Shown here: positions 1 to 7,415 of the stretch, one piece after another
Layout of the letters: every line of letters begins with the position of its first letter
How positions within the stretch are numbered: the stretch's first letter is position 1
NCBI RefSeq assembly: GCF_003402235.1
Contig: NZ_QEWO01000002.1
Coordinates: 806,001-870,000, forward strand
Reading direction: 5' to 3'
DNA length: 64,000 nucleotides
Origin: Parahaliea mediterranea
Lineage (GTDB): Bacteria; Pseudomonadota; Gammaproteobacteria; Pseudomonadales; Halieaceae
Position numbers and translations under genes: made by a program
The notes under the pieces: generated by a model
The model's input: only the letters and a program-made list of their open reading frames with translations
What the model was told of the DNA's origin: nothing
Databases searched by the model: none

Positions 1-251
1 GTTTTCATGACGTAGTCAGTCACATCCCGGAACATGTTCTTCTCGACCGCCTCGCTGGTGAAGGCCGAAATGGCGATGGGCACATCCTGCAGGTTCTGCT
101 CCCGCTGCTGGGCCGTAACAACAATCTCTTCGATTTGGGCCATGGCTGAAGGGGCGATAATCCCCGAGGCGATTGCGACATTGGCAGCCAGTACAGTGCG
201 AAGTGCGGCAACGCTCCGGCGCGATGCGGCCGGCTTATTGGTGGTATCCAA
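1..251 (-). CDS. TonB-dependent receptor, N-terminal part (cut by window edge)
   Basis: Outer-membrane receptor fragment read leftward off the window. The translated start has a hydrophobic signal region (LAANVAIASGIIAPSAMA) followed by QIEEIVVTAQQREQNLQDV, the usual start of the plug domain (TonB box region) in this receptor family. I chose a TTG start at 251 because GGGAGAG lies about 5 bases upstream of it. An in-frame ATG at 284 would add 11 residues but has no comparable ribosome site. The substrate cannot be read from this fragment; the rest lies outside the window. Confidence 0.85.
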   Translation of the reverse strand, partial: MDTTNKPAASRRSVAALRTVLAANVAIASGIIAPSAMAQIEEIVVTAQQREQNLQDVPIAISAFTSEAVEKNMFRDVTDYVMK

Positions 252-284
252 AATATCTCTCCCGTTTGTGATTTTCAGTGACAT

Positions 285-775
285 GCGTGTCAAGCGGCGC
301 CAATGCGCAGTACTGAATCGTTGATTATTTTTTGACGTATGCGTCCCACATTGCCAAAACACTTAGACGGGAAAGTGCCTGCCAGAGCCTCTGTTGTGGG
401 TATCGCCAGTGCCAGAACAGCCCGGGGCAAGAAATGTCTCATGCTGGCATGCTCCTACTTCTTCGTCAGGTGTTTCCGCTGCACCCGACTCTTAGACGGG
501 CAGGTTGCAGGGACGACAGATTCATTCGACAAGATTGCACCCATTGTTTCAATAACAGCAAAAGCTACTGTTTGTTGCTTCTGCCGCAAACTAAATCACT
601 GGGTTGACGAGACCACGCAATCCGCCGGGAACGGCAAAAATGGGGCATATCAAGCGACAAGCCCGCTGCAAACAGCAGCGCTTGCAGGGGAGAAAACGAC
701 ACGGGCGGATTGGCAGCAGCCCCCAACGCACCAGTGGGCCAGGTCGGTCCTGCCCAATACGAAAAGGGGAAGAAA
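285..775. other. Non-coding gap between TonB receptor and LysR gene
   Basis: About 490 bases without a convincing gene; the short reading frames here have no family resemblance or good start sites. It should hold the promoter of the leftward receptor gene. It contains a strong stem-loop at 658-684 (CAAGC/GCTGC pairing with GCAGC/GCTTG, two-base bulge, 5-base loop, no T-run) and a 10-base direct repeat CTTAGACGGG at 362-371 and 491-500. I recognise no RNA family. Confidence 0.5.
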
Positions 776-1690
776 TCAGGTTTCGACGGCTTCCTCGGCG
801 GCCTTGAGGAAACCTTCAAGGCTCAGCAGCAGGCGGTAGGCACCGATCGGTAATTGCCGCCCCACCCGCGTAATCAGGCTGGTCTTGGTGGAATTAAGAA
901 TCGAATTGTCCGTGTCCAGGGCATACAGCGCGCCCGACAGCAGTTCCTCATGCACCACCAACTCCGGCAGAATGGAGATGCCGCGCCCGGACTTTACAAA
1001 GTCCATCAGCAAGGTCAGGGAATTGGTTTGCAGGGACGCTTCGAGAAAGGCGCCATCTTCCTGCTCCGCCGCGTGAATGAGCTGGCGAATACGATAGCCC
1101 TCGTCGGCAAGCCCGATGCTTTCCGATGCAATATCCCGCAGGTTGACCCGCTGCCGCTGGCTGAGCGCATGGCTGCGATTGACAATAACCTTCAGGGGCT
1201 GGGGAATCACCAGCCGGGCCCTCACTTTGGGCTCGCGGGGAATATCAAAAATCAGCCCCATGTGGGCCTCGTCCTCACGCACCCGCTCCACCACACGGGT
1301 GGTGTTGCCCACCTGCACCTGCACCTCCATGCCAGGGTAGCGCTGCATGAAGTCATCCAGCAGGTCGCTGAACGACTGGGTGACGAAGGCTTCGCCCACC
1401 GCCAGCGATATCTTGCCGGTGCGGATGCTCTTCATCTCCTTGATCCGCGACAGAAAAGCCTCTTCCTGGGAGAGCTTTTCCCGGTAGTACTGACAGGCGG
1501 CCTCTCCGGCCTCAGTGAGGCGAATGCGACGACGCCCCTTCTCAATCAACGCCAGCCCCAGTTCCTGTTCCAGTTCAGAGATCTGGCGACTGACTGATGA
1601 GGTGGCCACATCGAGCTTTTCACTCGCGGCGCGCATGGTCCCGAGTTGGGCCGATTCAAACAGGTAGCGCAAGCGCACGTCACTGGGCAT
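776..1690 (-). CDS. LysR-family transcriptional regulator
   Basis: 304-residue LysR-type regulator. An N-terminal winged helix-turn-helix (residues about 5-65, containing GTMRAASEKLDVATSSVSRQ) is followed by a periplasmic-binding-protein-like effector domain. I start at the ATG at 1690, since MPSDVRLRYLFESAQ matches where LysR proteins normally begin; the longer upstream frame is low complexity and atypical. It is divergent from the DapA/dehydrogenase operon that begins at 2014, the classic arrangement for a LysR activator of the neighbouring catabolic operon. Its inducer is unknown. Confidence 0.88.
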   Translation of the reverse strand: MPSDVRLRYLFESAQLGTMRAASEKLDVATSSVSRQISELEQELGLALIEKGRRRIRLTEAGEAACQYYREKLSQEEAFLSRIKEMKSIRTGKISLAVGEAFVTQSFSDLLDDFMQRYPGMEVQVQVGNTTRVVERVREDEAHMGLIFDIPREPKVRARLVIPQPLKVIVNRSHALSQRQRVNLRDIASESIGLADEGYRIRQLIHAAEQEDGAFLEASLQTNSLTLLMDFVKSGRGISILPELVVHEELLSGALYALDTDNSILNSTKTSLITRVGRQLPIGAYRLLLSLEGFLKAAEEAVET

Positions 1691-2013
1691 GGCGGGTAAC
1701 CTTTGGCAGCGGTGTGGTAGAGCAGGCCTTGGCAATCGCTCCACAAGCGCGCCGGCAGCCGTCACAGAGCCTCGCCTGCCGCTACCTCAGGCCATTGTTT
1801 GCCTTTCAGGCAACAAAAATCACAGTCTATTGTTATTGAATGAAAAATACTATCGATTACCTTGGCGCGGTATCAGGCAGCCGACCCTTTCGGCTGACAG
1901 AGACACCGCGCCTGTCCTTTAGGAACTGCTGGCAGTCTGGCCGCCATCAACCGGACCGCTGCAATGAATCACGGGTGGGCGCCTATCCCTAACCCCTGGG
2001 CTGGAGACCCCGC
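1691..2013. promoter_or_regulatory. Divergent control region of LysR gene and dapA-like operon
   Basis: 323 bases between two divergent starts. An AT-rich patch at about 1809-1860 contains TATTGTTATTGAATGA, an imperfect dyad of the T-N11-A kind bound by LysR proteins. No clear sigma-70 promoter could be chosen. The last 60 bases before 2014 are GC-rich and hold only a weak GGAGA-type ribosome site (CTGGAGACC). Confidence 0.4.
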
Positions 2014-2937
2014 ATGGATCGAAATTCGGTTGACTGGCGCGGCTATATTCCCGCGTTGACCACCCCCTTTACCGCCGACGGCGCCTTTGACATCGAGGCT
2101 ACCCGGCAACTGCACCGCTGGGTCTACGACAACGGCGTCCACGGCTTCATCATCATGGGCACCCAGGGCGAATGGTTCAGCATGAGTACCGAGGAAAAGC
2201 ACGCACTGATGCATGTGGCCGGGGACCAGTTTGCCGGCAAGCTCACCCTCATTGCGGGGTGCAGTGCCTACACGGCAACAGAGGTCTTGCAGAATATCGA
2301 AGTCGCGCGCGCCGCCGGCATGGACGGGGTGTTGCTCACCGCGCCGCCCTATATAATGCCTACCGAAGAGGAAATTTATCGCTTTTTCGAAGAGGTCAGC
2401 GACAACAGTGCCCTGCCGATTTGCGTTTACAACTGGCCCCCGGGTACGCATGTCGACCTGTCGCTACCCCTGCTGACCCGACTTGCGGACCTGGACAAAG
2501 TGGTGGCCATCAAAAATTCAACCCCCAACCTTCGCCACTTTATGGACGTTTTCTTTACCCTCAAGGATAAAGTCCGCGTTTTCGGTATCCCCATGAACGA
2601 GTTGGGCATTACCCTCACGCAGCACCACAATGCCGACGGCACCATGGGCGCGGGTGCCGTTCTGGGGCCCGACCAACCCGGGTTTTTCAACGCCATCTGG
2701 GAAGGTGACATTCAGCGCGCGCGACAGTTGGGGCAGCGTGACAGCACCATCATGAAGGACTGGTTCACCCCCGGCCTCACCGGCCGCTTTGGCTCCGCCC
2801 AGTCGATCTTTAAGGAGGCGCTGAACCAGCTCGGGCAACCCGGGGGTCATCCCAGGCGCCCGATTCTGCCGCTGGACGACAGTGGCGTGGAGAAGGTGCG
2901 CGCGACCCTCGACAAACTGGGCCTGCTCGCCAGCTGA
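2014..2937 (+). CDS. DapA-family (dihydrodipicolinate synthase-like) lyase/deaminase
   Basis: 307-residue class I aldolase-fold enzyme. The Schiff-base lysine is K167 (VVAIKNST), the relay tyrosine Y139 (CVYNWPPGT), and the substrate-carboxylate loop reads GTQGE (49-53) instead of the GTTGE of true DapA, so lysine biosynthesis is unlikely. Members of this superfamily next to HcnABC-like dehydrogenases include 1-pyrroline-4-hydroxy-2-carboxylate deaminase of hydroxyproline catabolism. The gene leads an operon: its TGA overlaps the next ATG (TGATG at 2935-2939). The exact substrate (hydroxyproline-derived, opine or other 2-oxo acid) is inferred, not shown. Confidence 0.82.
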   Translation: MDRNSVDWRGYIPALTTPFTADGAFDIEATRQLHRWVYDNGVHGFIIMGTQGEWFSMSTEEKHALMHVAGDQFAGKLTLIAGCSAYTATEVLQNIEVARAAGMDGVLLTAPPYIMPTEEEIYRFFEEVSDNSALPICVYNWPPGTHVDLSLPLLTRLADLDKVVAIKNSTPNLRHFMDVFFTLKDKVRVFGIPMNELGITLTQHHNADGTMGAGAVLGPDQPGFFNAIWEGDIQRARQLGQRDSTIMKDWFTPGLTGRFGSAQSIFKEALNQLGQPGGHPRRPILPLDDSGVEKVRATLDKLGLLAS

Positions 2938-4121
2938 TGCACTACGATGCCCTGGTGATTGGCGGAGGGCTGGCAGGCTGCGCCACTGCCTGCTACCTCG
3001 CCGAAGCGGGGCTTTCTGTGGCGCTGCTGGAGCGCGGTGAAATCAACCGTGGCGCTTCCGGCCAGAACGCGGGGTCCCTGCACTTCCAGCTTGAGCACCG
3101 GCTGATCCACCACGCCGATGCGCTCGCAGACGAGCTGCAACACTATGTCGCCCTGACACAGGTAGCCATAGACCACTGGCGCGGCATCGAGGCCGAACTG
3201 GAAAGCCCGCTTGAACTGGCCATGCATGGGGGGCTCATGCTGGCTGAAACAGACGAAGATATTGGGCTTCTGGAGCGCAAGGCCGCCATCGAACAGGCAC
3301 AGGGACTGGAAGTCACCCTGCTGGACGCGGCTCAAACCCAGGCCCGCGCGCCCTACCTCAGCCCGGCCGTGCGCGCCGCCCTTTACTGCCCCCACGAAGG
3401 CCACTGCAACCCAAGGCTCCTGACCCCCGCCTACGCGCGCAAGGCAAAGCGCCTTGGCGCGAGTATCGTCACCCACTGCGCGGTAACCGAGACCCGCCGC
3501 CAGGGCAACCGCTGGCGGGTTCGCGGCGCTTTGGGCAGCGGGGAGGTTTGCGAATGGACGTCTGATGTCCTGGTCAATGCGGCAGGCGCCTGGGCCATGG
3601 ACCTTGGCCGCATGGCGAATCTGCACCTGCCAGTCTTTCCGGTGGGCCTGCTGATGAACGTGACCGAGCGCACCGCGCTGTTCATACACCACCTGATCCA
3701 GCATGTGGGGCGCAGGCTGTCCATGAAGCAGGTGGACGATGGTAACGTCCTGATCGGCGGCGGCTGGTCGGCACGCCTGCCGCAACAGCATGGACAGTGG
3801 CTGCCGGGGCGCCCCCAGGTTGACATGGCGGCCCTGCGCGCCAACCTGCGCACCGCCCTCGCCGTGGCTCCTGGCATTGAATCGCTGCGGGTGCTGCGCA
3901 GCTGGACAGGCACCACTGGCATCACCCCGGACCAGCTGCCCCTGATTGGAGCTGTTTCGCGCGCGCCGGGCTACTATGTTGCCGCCGGCGGCTCCGGCTT
4001 CACCTACGGCCCCACCTACGCCCGGCTGCTGTCGGAGCTGATCACCCGTGGGGAAGCCTCCCATTCACTGGCGCCCTACTCACCAGATCGCTTTGCACAC
4101 ATGAACATGTTTATGGGATAG
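2937..4121 (+). CDS. FAD-dependent amine/amino-acid dehydrogenase, catalytic (DadA-like) subunit
   Basis: 394 residues of the glycine/D-amino-acid oxidase (DAO) family. It has an N-terminal Rossmann FAD motif (VIGGGLAGCATACYLAEAG, residues about 6-24) and C-terminal GTTGITPDQLPLIG and GGSGFTYGPTYA segments that close the FAD site. With the next two genes it forms the set seen in heterotrimeric D-hydroxyproline dehydrogenase, octopine/nopaline oxidase and hydrogen cyanide synthase (HcnC-like subunit). It would oxidise a secondary or primary amine carbon to an imine. Start overlaps the preceding stop (TGATG), so translation is probably coupled. Confidence 0.85.
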   Translation: MHYDALVIGGGLAGCATACYLAEAGLSVALLERGEINRGASGQNAGSLHFQLEHRLIHHADALADELQHYVALTQVAIDHWRGIEAELESPLELAMHGGLMLAETDEDIGLLERKAAIEQAQGLEVTLLDAAQTQARAPYLSPAVRAALYCPHEGHCNPRLLTPAYARKAKRLGASIVTHCAVTETRRQGNRWRVRGALGSGEVCEWTSDVLVNAAGAWAMDLGRMANLHLPVFPVGLLMNVTERTALFIHHLIQHVGRRLSMKQVDDGNVLIGGGWSARLPQQHGQWLPGRPQVDMAALRANLRTALAVAPGIESLRVLRSWTGTTGITPDQLPLIGAVSRAPGYYVAAGGSGFTYGPTYARLLSELITRGEASHSLAPYSPDRFAHMNMFMG

Positions 4122-4123
4122 CC

Positions 4124-4453
4124 ATGGCCAGACGAATTGAACAGGGCGTGCAAAGAGGCGAACCGGTCGAACTGATCGTTGACGGCGGGCCTGTCATTGC
4201 CCGCGAGGGAGAAACCCTGGCCAGCGTATTGTTGCTGCAGGGTTGTAGCGCGTTTTACCGGACCCACAACGGCCAGCCCCGGGCACCCTTCTGCAACATG
4301 GGCACCTGCTTCGAATGCCGGGTGCAGATTGAAGGGCGCGGCTGGGTGCTTGCCTGCCAGAGCCCGGTCGAGGCGCACATGCAGGTACACACCGGCCGAC
4401 AGCTGCCCTGCCTCAATGCCGATGCAAGGAAGGCAGACAAGCATGCGCACTGA
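4124..4453 (+). CDS. Small [2Fe-2S] subunit of the amine dehydrogenase (HcnA/OoxA-like)
   Basis: 109 residues. Cysteines C57, C62, C65 and C78 (FCNMGTCFECRV...ACQS) match the ferredoxin-like [2Fe-2S] ligand spacing of the gamma/HcnA-type subunits. It would carry electrons between the two flavin subunits encoded on either side. It starts 2 bases after the preceding stop, and its 3' end overlaps the next gene by 11 bases, so all three subunits look translationally coupled. Confidence 0.87.
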   Translation: MARRIEQGVQRGEPVELIVDGGPVIAREGETLASVLLLQGCSAFYRTHNGQPRAPFCNMGTCFECRVQIEGRGWVLACQSPVEAHMQVHTGRQLPCLNADARKADKHAH

Positions 4454-5864
4454 CCTGGCCATTGTCGGCGCCGGTCCGGCGGGTATGGCGGCGGCCCGCA
4501 TCGCCGCCAGCCACGGCCTGGCGGTAACGGTCATCGACGAGCAGGCCCGTGCGGGCGGGCAGATTCTGCGCCAGCCACCGCAAGCCTTTCGCGTTGACCG
4601 CTGGCTGACCGATCGCATCTATAGCCCCCAGCAGCAGCTGCTGCGCCAGAGCACGGAACTCACCAACGTGCGCTGGCTACAGGCCACCACGGTACTGGGC
4701 GCCGACCTTGTCGCCGAGGGTGTTCGACTGCAACTAAACGGAGCAGGCGGCACCTGTGAACTGACCGCAGACCGTCTGCTGATCGCCACTGGCTGTCATG
4801 ACATGCCGGTCAGTTTCCCGGGCAGCACGCTGCCGGGGGTTATGGCCACCGGCGGTATTCAGGCTTTTATCAAGAGCCAGCAAATAGTGCCGGGGGAACG
4901 TTTTCTGTTTAGCGGTAGCCATCCCCTGCAATTGATCGTGGCGGACCAGGTGCTGCAGGCCGGCGGCGACGTGGCCGCGGTGCTGTTTTCACAACCGCCT
5001 TCGGTTATCGGCCAGGCCCTGCGCCACAGCCCGGCGCTGTTGCCCCACCCCGGAAAGATCCTGTACTTCAGCCGCGCCTGCGCCCGCCTGTTGCGCCGTG
5101 GAGTGCCCGTTCGCTTCGGTCAGGTGGCCAGCTGCGCGCGAGGCGATGGCCGCTTGCAGAGTGTCGAAATCACTGCCAGCAAAACGCTGCAAAACGGCGC
5201 CCCATCCCGCCCCGTCGATAGTATTGACTGCGACCGTCTCGGCATCGGGTTTGGCTTTCTGGCCAACAGCCAACTCGCCAGCCAGCTCGGCGCTAGCGGC
5301 CACTGGTCGGATACCGCTGGCGGCTGGGTCGCGGAGGTGGATGCCTGGATGCGCAGCTCGCTGCCTGGTGTGTACGTTGCCGGCGAGACAACCGGCATTG
5401 GCGGCGCCGATGTCGCCCAGCGCGAGGGCGAGCTGGCCGGGCTGGCCGCCGCCTTGGATGCTGGTGTGCTGCCAGTTGATGCGGCGAACAACCAGGCCCG
5501 GCCCACACGCCGTGCCCTGCGCTCACTGTATCGCTTTGCCGACCTGCTCAGCCGTCTGTCGCACCCGGGAGCAGACCTGCTGCGCGGGCTAATGACACCG
5601 GATAGCACCCTGTGCAAATGTGAGGAGGTCAGCGTTGGCGACGTTACCACCGCCCTCAAGAACAACCCCTTCGCCACCGACATCAATGCGCTCAAGCTGC
5701 TGTCACGCTGCGGCATGGGCCTGTGCCAGGGCCGGTACTGCCAATACCAGTTGCGCAGCCTGCTGGCAGAACACCGGGGCGAAGCGGTCTTTCAATCGCG
5801 CTTCCCCATCAAGCCTGTATCGATTGGGGAGCTGGTATCCGGCACCAGCGACCAGATTCACTGA
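4443..5864 (+). CDS. FAD/NAD(P)-binding subunit with BFD-type [2Fe-2S] domain (HcnB/OoxA-like)
   Basis: 473 residues. N-terminal FAD motif IVGAGPAGMAAARIAASHG, a second nucleotide-binding region, then a C-terminal bacterioferritin-associated-ferredoxin-like cluster with the cysteines of LCKCEEVSVGDV and SRCGMGLCQGRYCQ. This is the alpha subunit type of heterotrimeric D-hydroxyproline/opine dehydrogenases. I start at the ATG at 4443, which begins exactly at the FAD motif; the same frame is open upstream but there it only shadows the preceding gene. Cyanide synthesis is unlikely because a DapA-type enzyme leads the operon. Confidence 0.86.
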   Translation: MRTDLAIVGAGPAGMAAARIAASHGLAVTVIDEQARAGGQILRQPPQAFRVDRWLTDRIYSPQQQLLRQSTELTNVRWLQATTVLGADLVAEGVRLQLNGAGGTCELTADRLLIATGCHDMPVSFPGSTLPGVMATGGIQAFIKSQQIVPGERFLFSGSHPLQLIVADQVLQAGGDVAAVLFSQPPSVIGQALRHSPALLPHPGKILYFSRACARLLRRGVPVRFGQVASCARGDGRLQSVEITASKTLQNGAPSRPVDSIDCDRLGIGFGFLANSQLASQLGASGHWSDTAGGWVAEVDAWMRSSLPGVYVAGETTGIGGADVAQREGELAGLAAALDAGVLPVDAANNQARPTRRALRSLYRFADLLSRLSHPGADLLRGLMTPDSTLCKCEEVSVGDVTTALKNNPFATDINALKLLSRCGMGLCQGRYCQYQLRSLLAEHRGEAVFQSRFPIKPVSIGELVSGTSDQIH

Positions 5865-6349
5865 TTGCGGGGATTCTGCCTATCGGCAGCTGACGCAGAA
5901 TCGGCAGCGCTGAGTTTATCCGTCAACTCTTCCAGCAATTCGTAGAGCAGTTCCAGCTTGCCATAGCCAAATACCTCGGTAATGTGCTCGTAACGGGCTT
6001 CGGATTGCACGGCCATCATCTTCACCAACTCCGCGCCACTGTCACTCAGGCGAATCATGGAACGGCGCTGGTCGGTCTCGGAGGAACGACGCAGGATCAG
6101 CTCGCGCTTGAGCAGGTGCTGGACAATACGCGACAGGCTCGGCATGAGCAGATAGCACTGTTCGGCCAATACCGTCATCTCTACCTCCGGCGCCTGGCCC
6201 TCCCGGGCATCAAACAGCGCGCGCAAAACACGCCACTGCTGGGGGGACAGGTCGTGCTCACGCAGGTGGGGGATGAACTTCTTCATGACTGCCTCCCGCG
6301 CCTTGAGCAGGGACATCGGCAGCGATCGCCTAAACGCACGCATGGGCAT
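5858..6349 (-). CDS. hpaR: HpaR, MarR-family repressor of homoprotocatechuate genes
   Basis: 163 residues. The N-terminal stretch MRAFRRSLPMSLLKAREAVM and the HLREHDLSPQQWRVLRALFD region match the HpaR/HpcR branch of MarR repressors, which respond to homoprotocatechuate or hydroxyphenylacetates. The winged helix includes LAEQCYLLMPSLSRIVQHLL. I start at 6349, where the stop of the upstream fumarylacetoacetase-like gene and this ATG share a base (TGATG), with GAGGAG five bases before; 6343 is a possible alternative. Its likely operators are the paired TTAAC-CGTTAT dyads at 7261 and 7378. The last 7 bases overlap the end of the convergent dehydrogenase gene. Confidence 0.9.
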   Translation of the reverse strand: MPMRAFRRSLPMSLLKAREAVMKKFIPHLREHDLSPQQWRVLRALFDAREGQAPEVEMTVLAEQCYLLMPSLSRIVQHLLKRELILRRSSETDQRRSMIRLSDSGAELVKMMAVQSEARYEHITEVFGYGKLELLYELLEELTDKLSAADSASAADRQNPRNQ

Positions 6350-7209
6350 CAAAGCTCCTCGTCGGCAACGCCGTTGCAAAGCGTCCCCACGCCCTGCACC
6401 TCCACTTCCACCTCGTCACCGGGCACCAGATACCGGGGTGGATCAAAGCGTGCCCCCGCGCCGTTGGGGGTGCCCGTGGCGATCACATCACCCGGTTTCA
6501 ACGCGCAAAAGGTGGAAAGGTACTCAATGATGAAATCCATGGGAAACATCATACTGGCGGTGGTGTCATCCTGGCGCACCTCGCCATTAACGCGGGTTGT
6601 GACGCGCATGTCCCGCAAGGCTTCTGGGGTGAATTCGTCGGCGCTCACCAGCCAGGGGCCCATGGCACCCGAGCGATCGAAGTTCTTGCCCTGGGTGACG
6701 TTGAACTTGGCATGGCGCACCCAGTCGCGCAGTGTGCCCTCGTTCATGATGGTCAGGCCGGCGATATGCTCAAAGGCCCGCTCACGCGGAATGCGCCGCC
6801 CGCCCTTGCCAATCACCACAACGATCTCGCCCTCGTAATCGAGCTGCCGGGATTCTGGCGGGCGAATCAGGGGCTCCCCGTGGCCGGTGAATGAGTCGGG
6901 AAAGCGGATAAACACACTGGGCTTAGTGGGGGCGTCGCTACCGTCTTTGTACTCGGCGTTGCGGTTGGCGTAGTTAACGCCAATGCACAGGATCTTTTCC
7001 GGCGCAGCAATGGGCGGCAGCCAGGTTACCTTCTGCAGGGAAAGCGTCGGCAGCCCTTCTAAGGCCACCGAGGCAAGCGCGTTCTGCTCGATTGCGCACT
7101 TCAGGCTGGGCGCTATGTGCGCAAGATCCACAAGCCGGTCTTCGCCAGCCTCATGGATCACCGCCCCCCAGGACTCCTGGCCTGCACGGCAGTAAGTTGC
7201 TAACCGCAT
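6349..7209 (-). CDS. hpaG: Fumarylacetoacetate hydrolase-family decarboxylase/isomerase (HpaG-like)
   Basis: 286-residue single-domain FAH-fold protein, with a short N-terminal domain, KILCIGVNYANRNAEY at the start of the catalytic core, and the metal-binding acidic cluster DYEGEIVVVIGKGG. In the homoprotocatechuate pathway this fold decarboxylates 5-carboxymethyl-2-oxo-hex-3-ene-1,6-dioate. The E. coli HpaG is a fused two-domain protein; here only one copy is present, so whether it does decarboxylation, isomerisation or both is open. Divergent from hpaE and co-transcribed with hpaR. Confidence 0.82.
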   Translation of the reverse strand: MRLATYCRAGQESWGAVIHEAGEDRLVDLAHIAPSLKCAIEQNALASVALEGLPTLSLQKVTWLPPIAAPEKILCIGVNYANRNAEYKDGSDAPTKPSVFIRFPDSFTGHGEPLIRPPESRQLDYEGEIVVVIGKGGRRIPRERAFEHIAGLTIMNEGTLRDWVRHAKFNVTQGKNFDRSGAMGPWLVSADEFTPEALRDMRVTTRVNGEVRQDDTTASMMFPMDFIIEYLSTFCALKPGDVIATGTPNGAGARFDPPRYLVPGDEVEVEVQGVGTLCNGVADEEL

Positions 7210-7258
7210 TTCTCCTCCTTTGGCACCCTATCGACATGCTTCAGAAACACCACAATAT

Positions 7259-7274
7259 AGTTAACTCGTTATCT
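7259..7274. promoter_or_regulatory. Probable HpaR operator 1
   Basis: Dyad AGTTAAC-TC-GTTATCT (one mismatch per arm) in the AT-rich 206-base region between hpaG and hpaE. Its core TTAACTCGTTAT recurs with one change near the hpaE start, as expected for a dimeric MarR-type repressor encoded next door. Confidence 0.5.
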
Positions 7275-7312
7275 TATCAACCCGCAGAGAACGAAAGTGT
7301 CGGCGCATATCA

Positions 7313-7327
7313 CTGGTTATTATCCAG
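7313..7327. promoter_or_regulatory. Palindrome in hpaG-hpaE control region
   Basis: CTGGTTATTATCCAG, an odd-length dyad with seven-base arms and one mismatch per arm, lying midway between the two related TTAAC-CGTTAT dyads. It could be an activator (HpaA) or repressor site, or chance in an AT-rich stretch. Confidence 0.3.
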
Positions 7328-7377
7328 ATTTTCCGAAATACCATCACAAAATCACCTAAGGGCTGGCCAACTATTAT

Positions 7378-7389
7378 TTAACGCGTTAT
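7378..7389. promoter_or_regulatory. Probable HpaR operator 2
   Basis: TTAACGCGTTAT; the inner ten bases TAACGCGTTA are a perfect palindrome. It differs from operator 1 at a single position and lies 26 bases before the hpaE start, where a bound repressor would block transcription or early elongation. Confidence 0.5.
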
Positions 7390-7415
7390 ATTTATTGCTC
7401 TACGGAGGAACCGCC

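Noticed and set aside
362-500. Riboswitch with two aptamers, suggested by the CTTAGACGGG repeat
   Set aside because: Only ten bases repeat, and no known aptamer core or expression platform could be recognised.
339-839. Plus-strand open frame in the gap before the LysR gene
   Set aside because: No ribosome site, no family resemblance, and it runs into the end of the LysR gene on the other strand.
2847-4064. Long minus-strand open frame opposite the DAO-type subunit
   Set aside because: It mirrors a clear FAD enzyme gene, has low-complexity composition and no recognisable family; GC-rich codon use commonly leaves such antisense frames open.
2937-5864. Hydrogen cyanide synthase (hcnABC)
   Set aside because: Subunit types match, but gene order differs (catalytic subunit first) and a DapA-type enzyme leads the operon, which points to amine or imino-acid catabolism.
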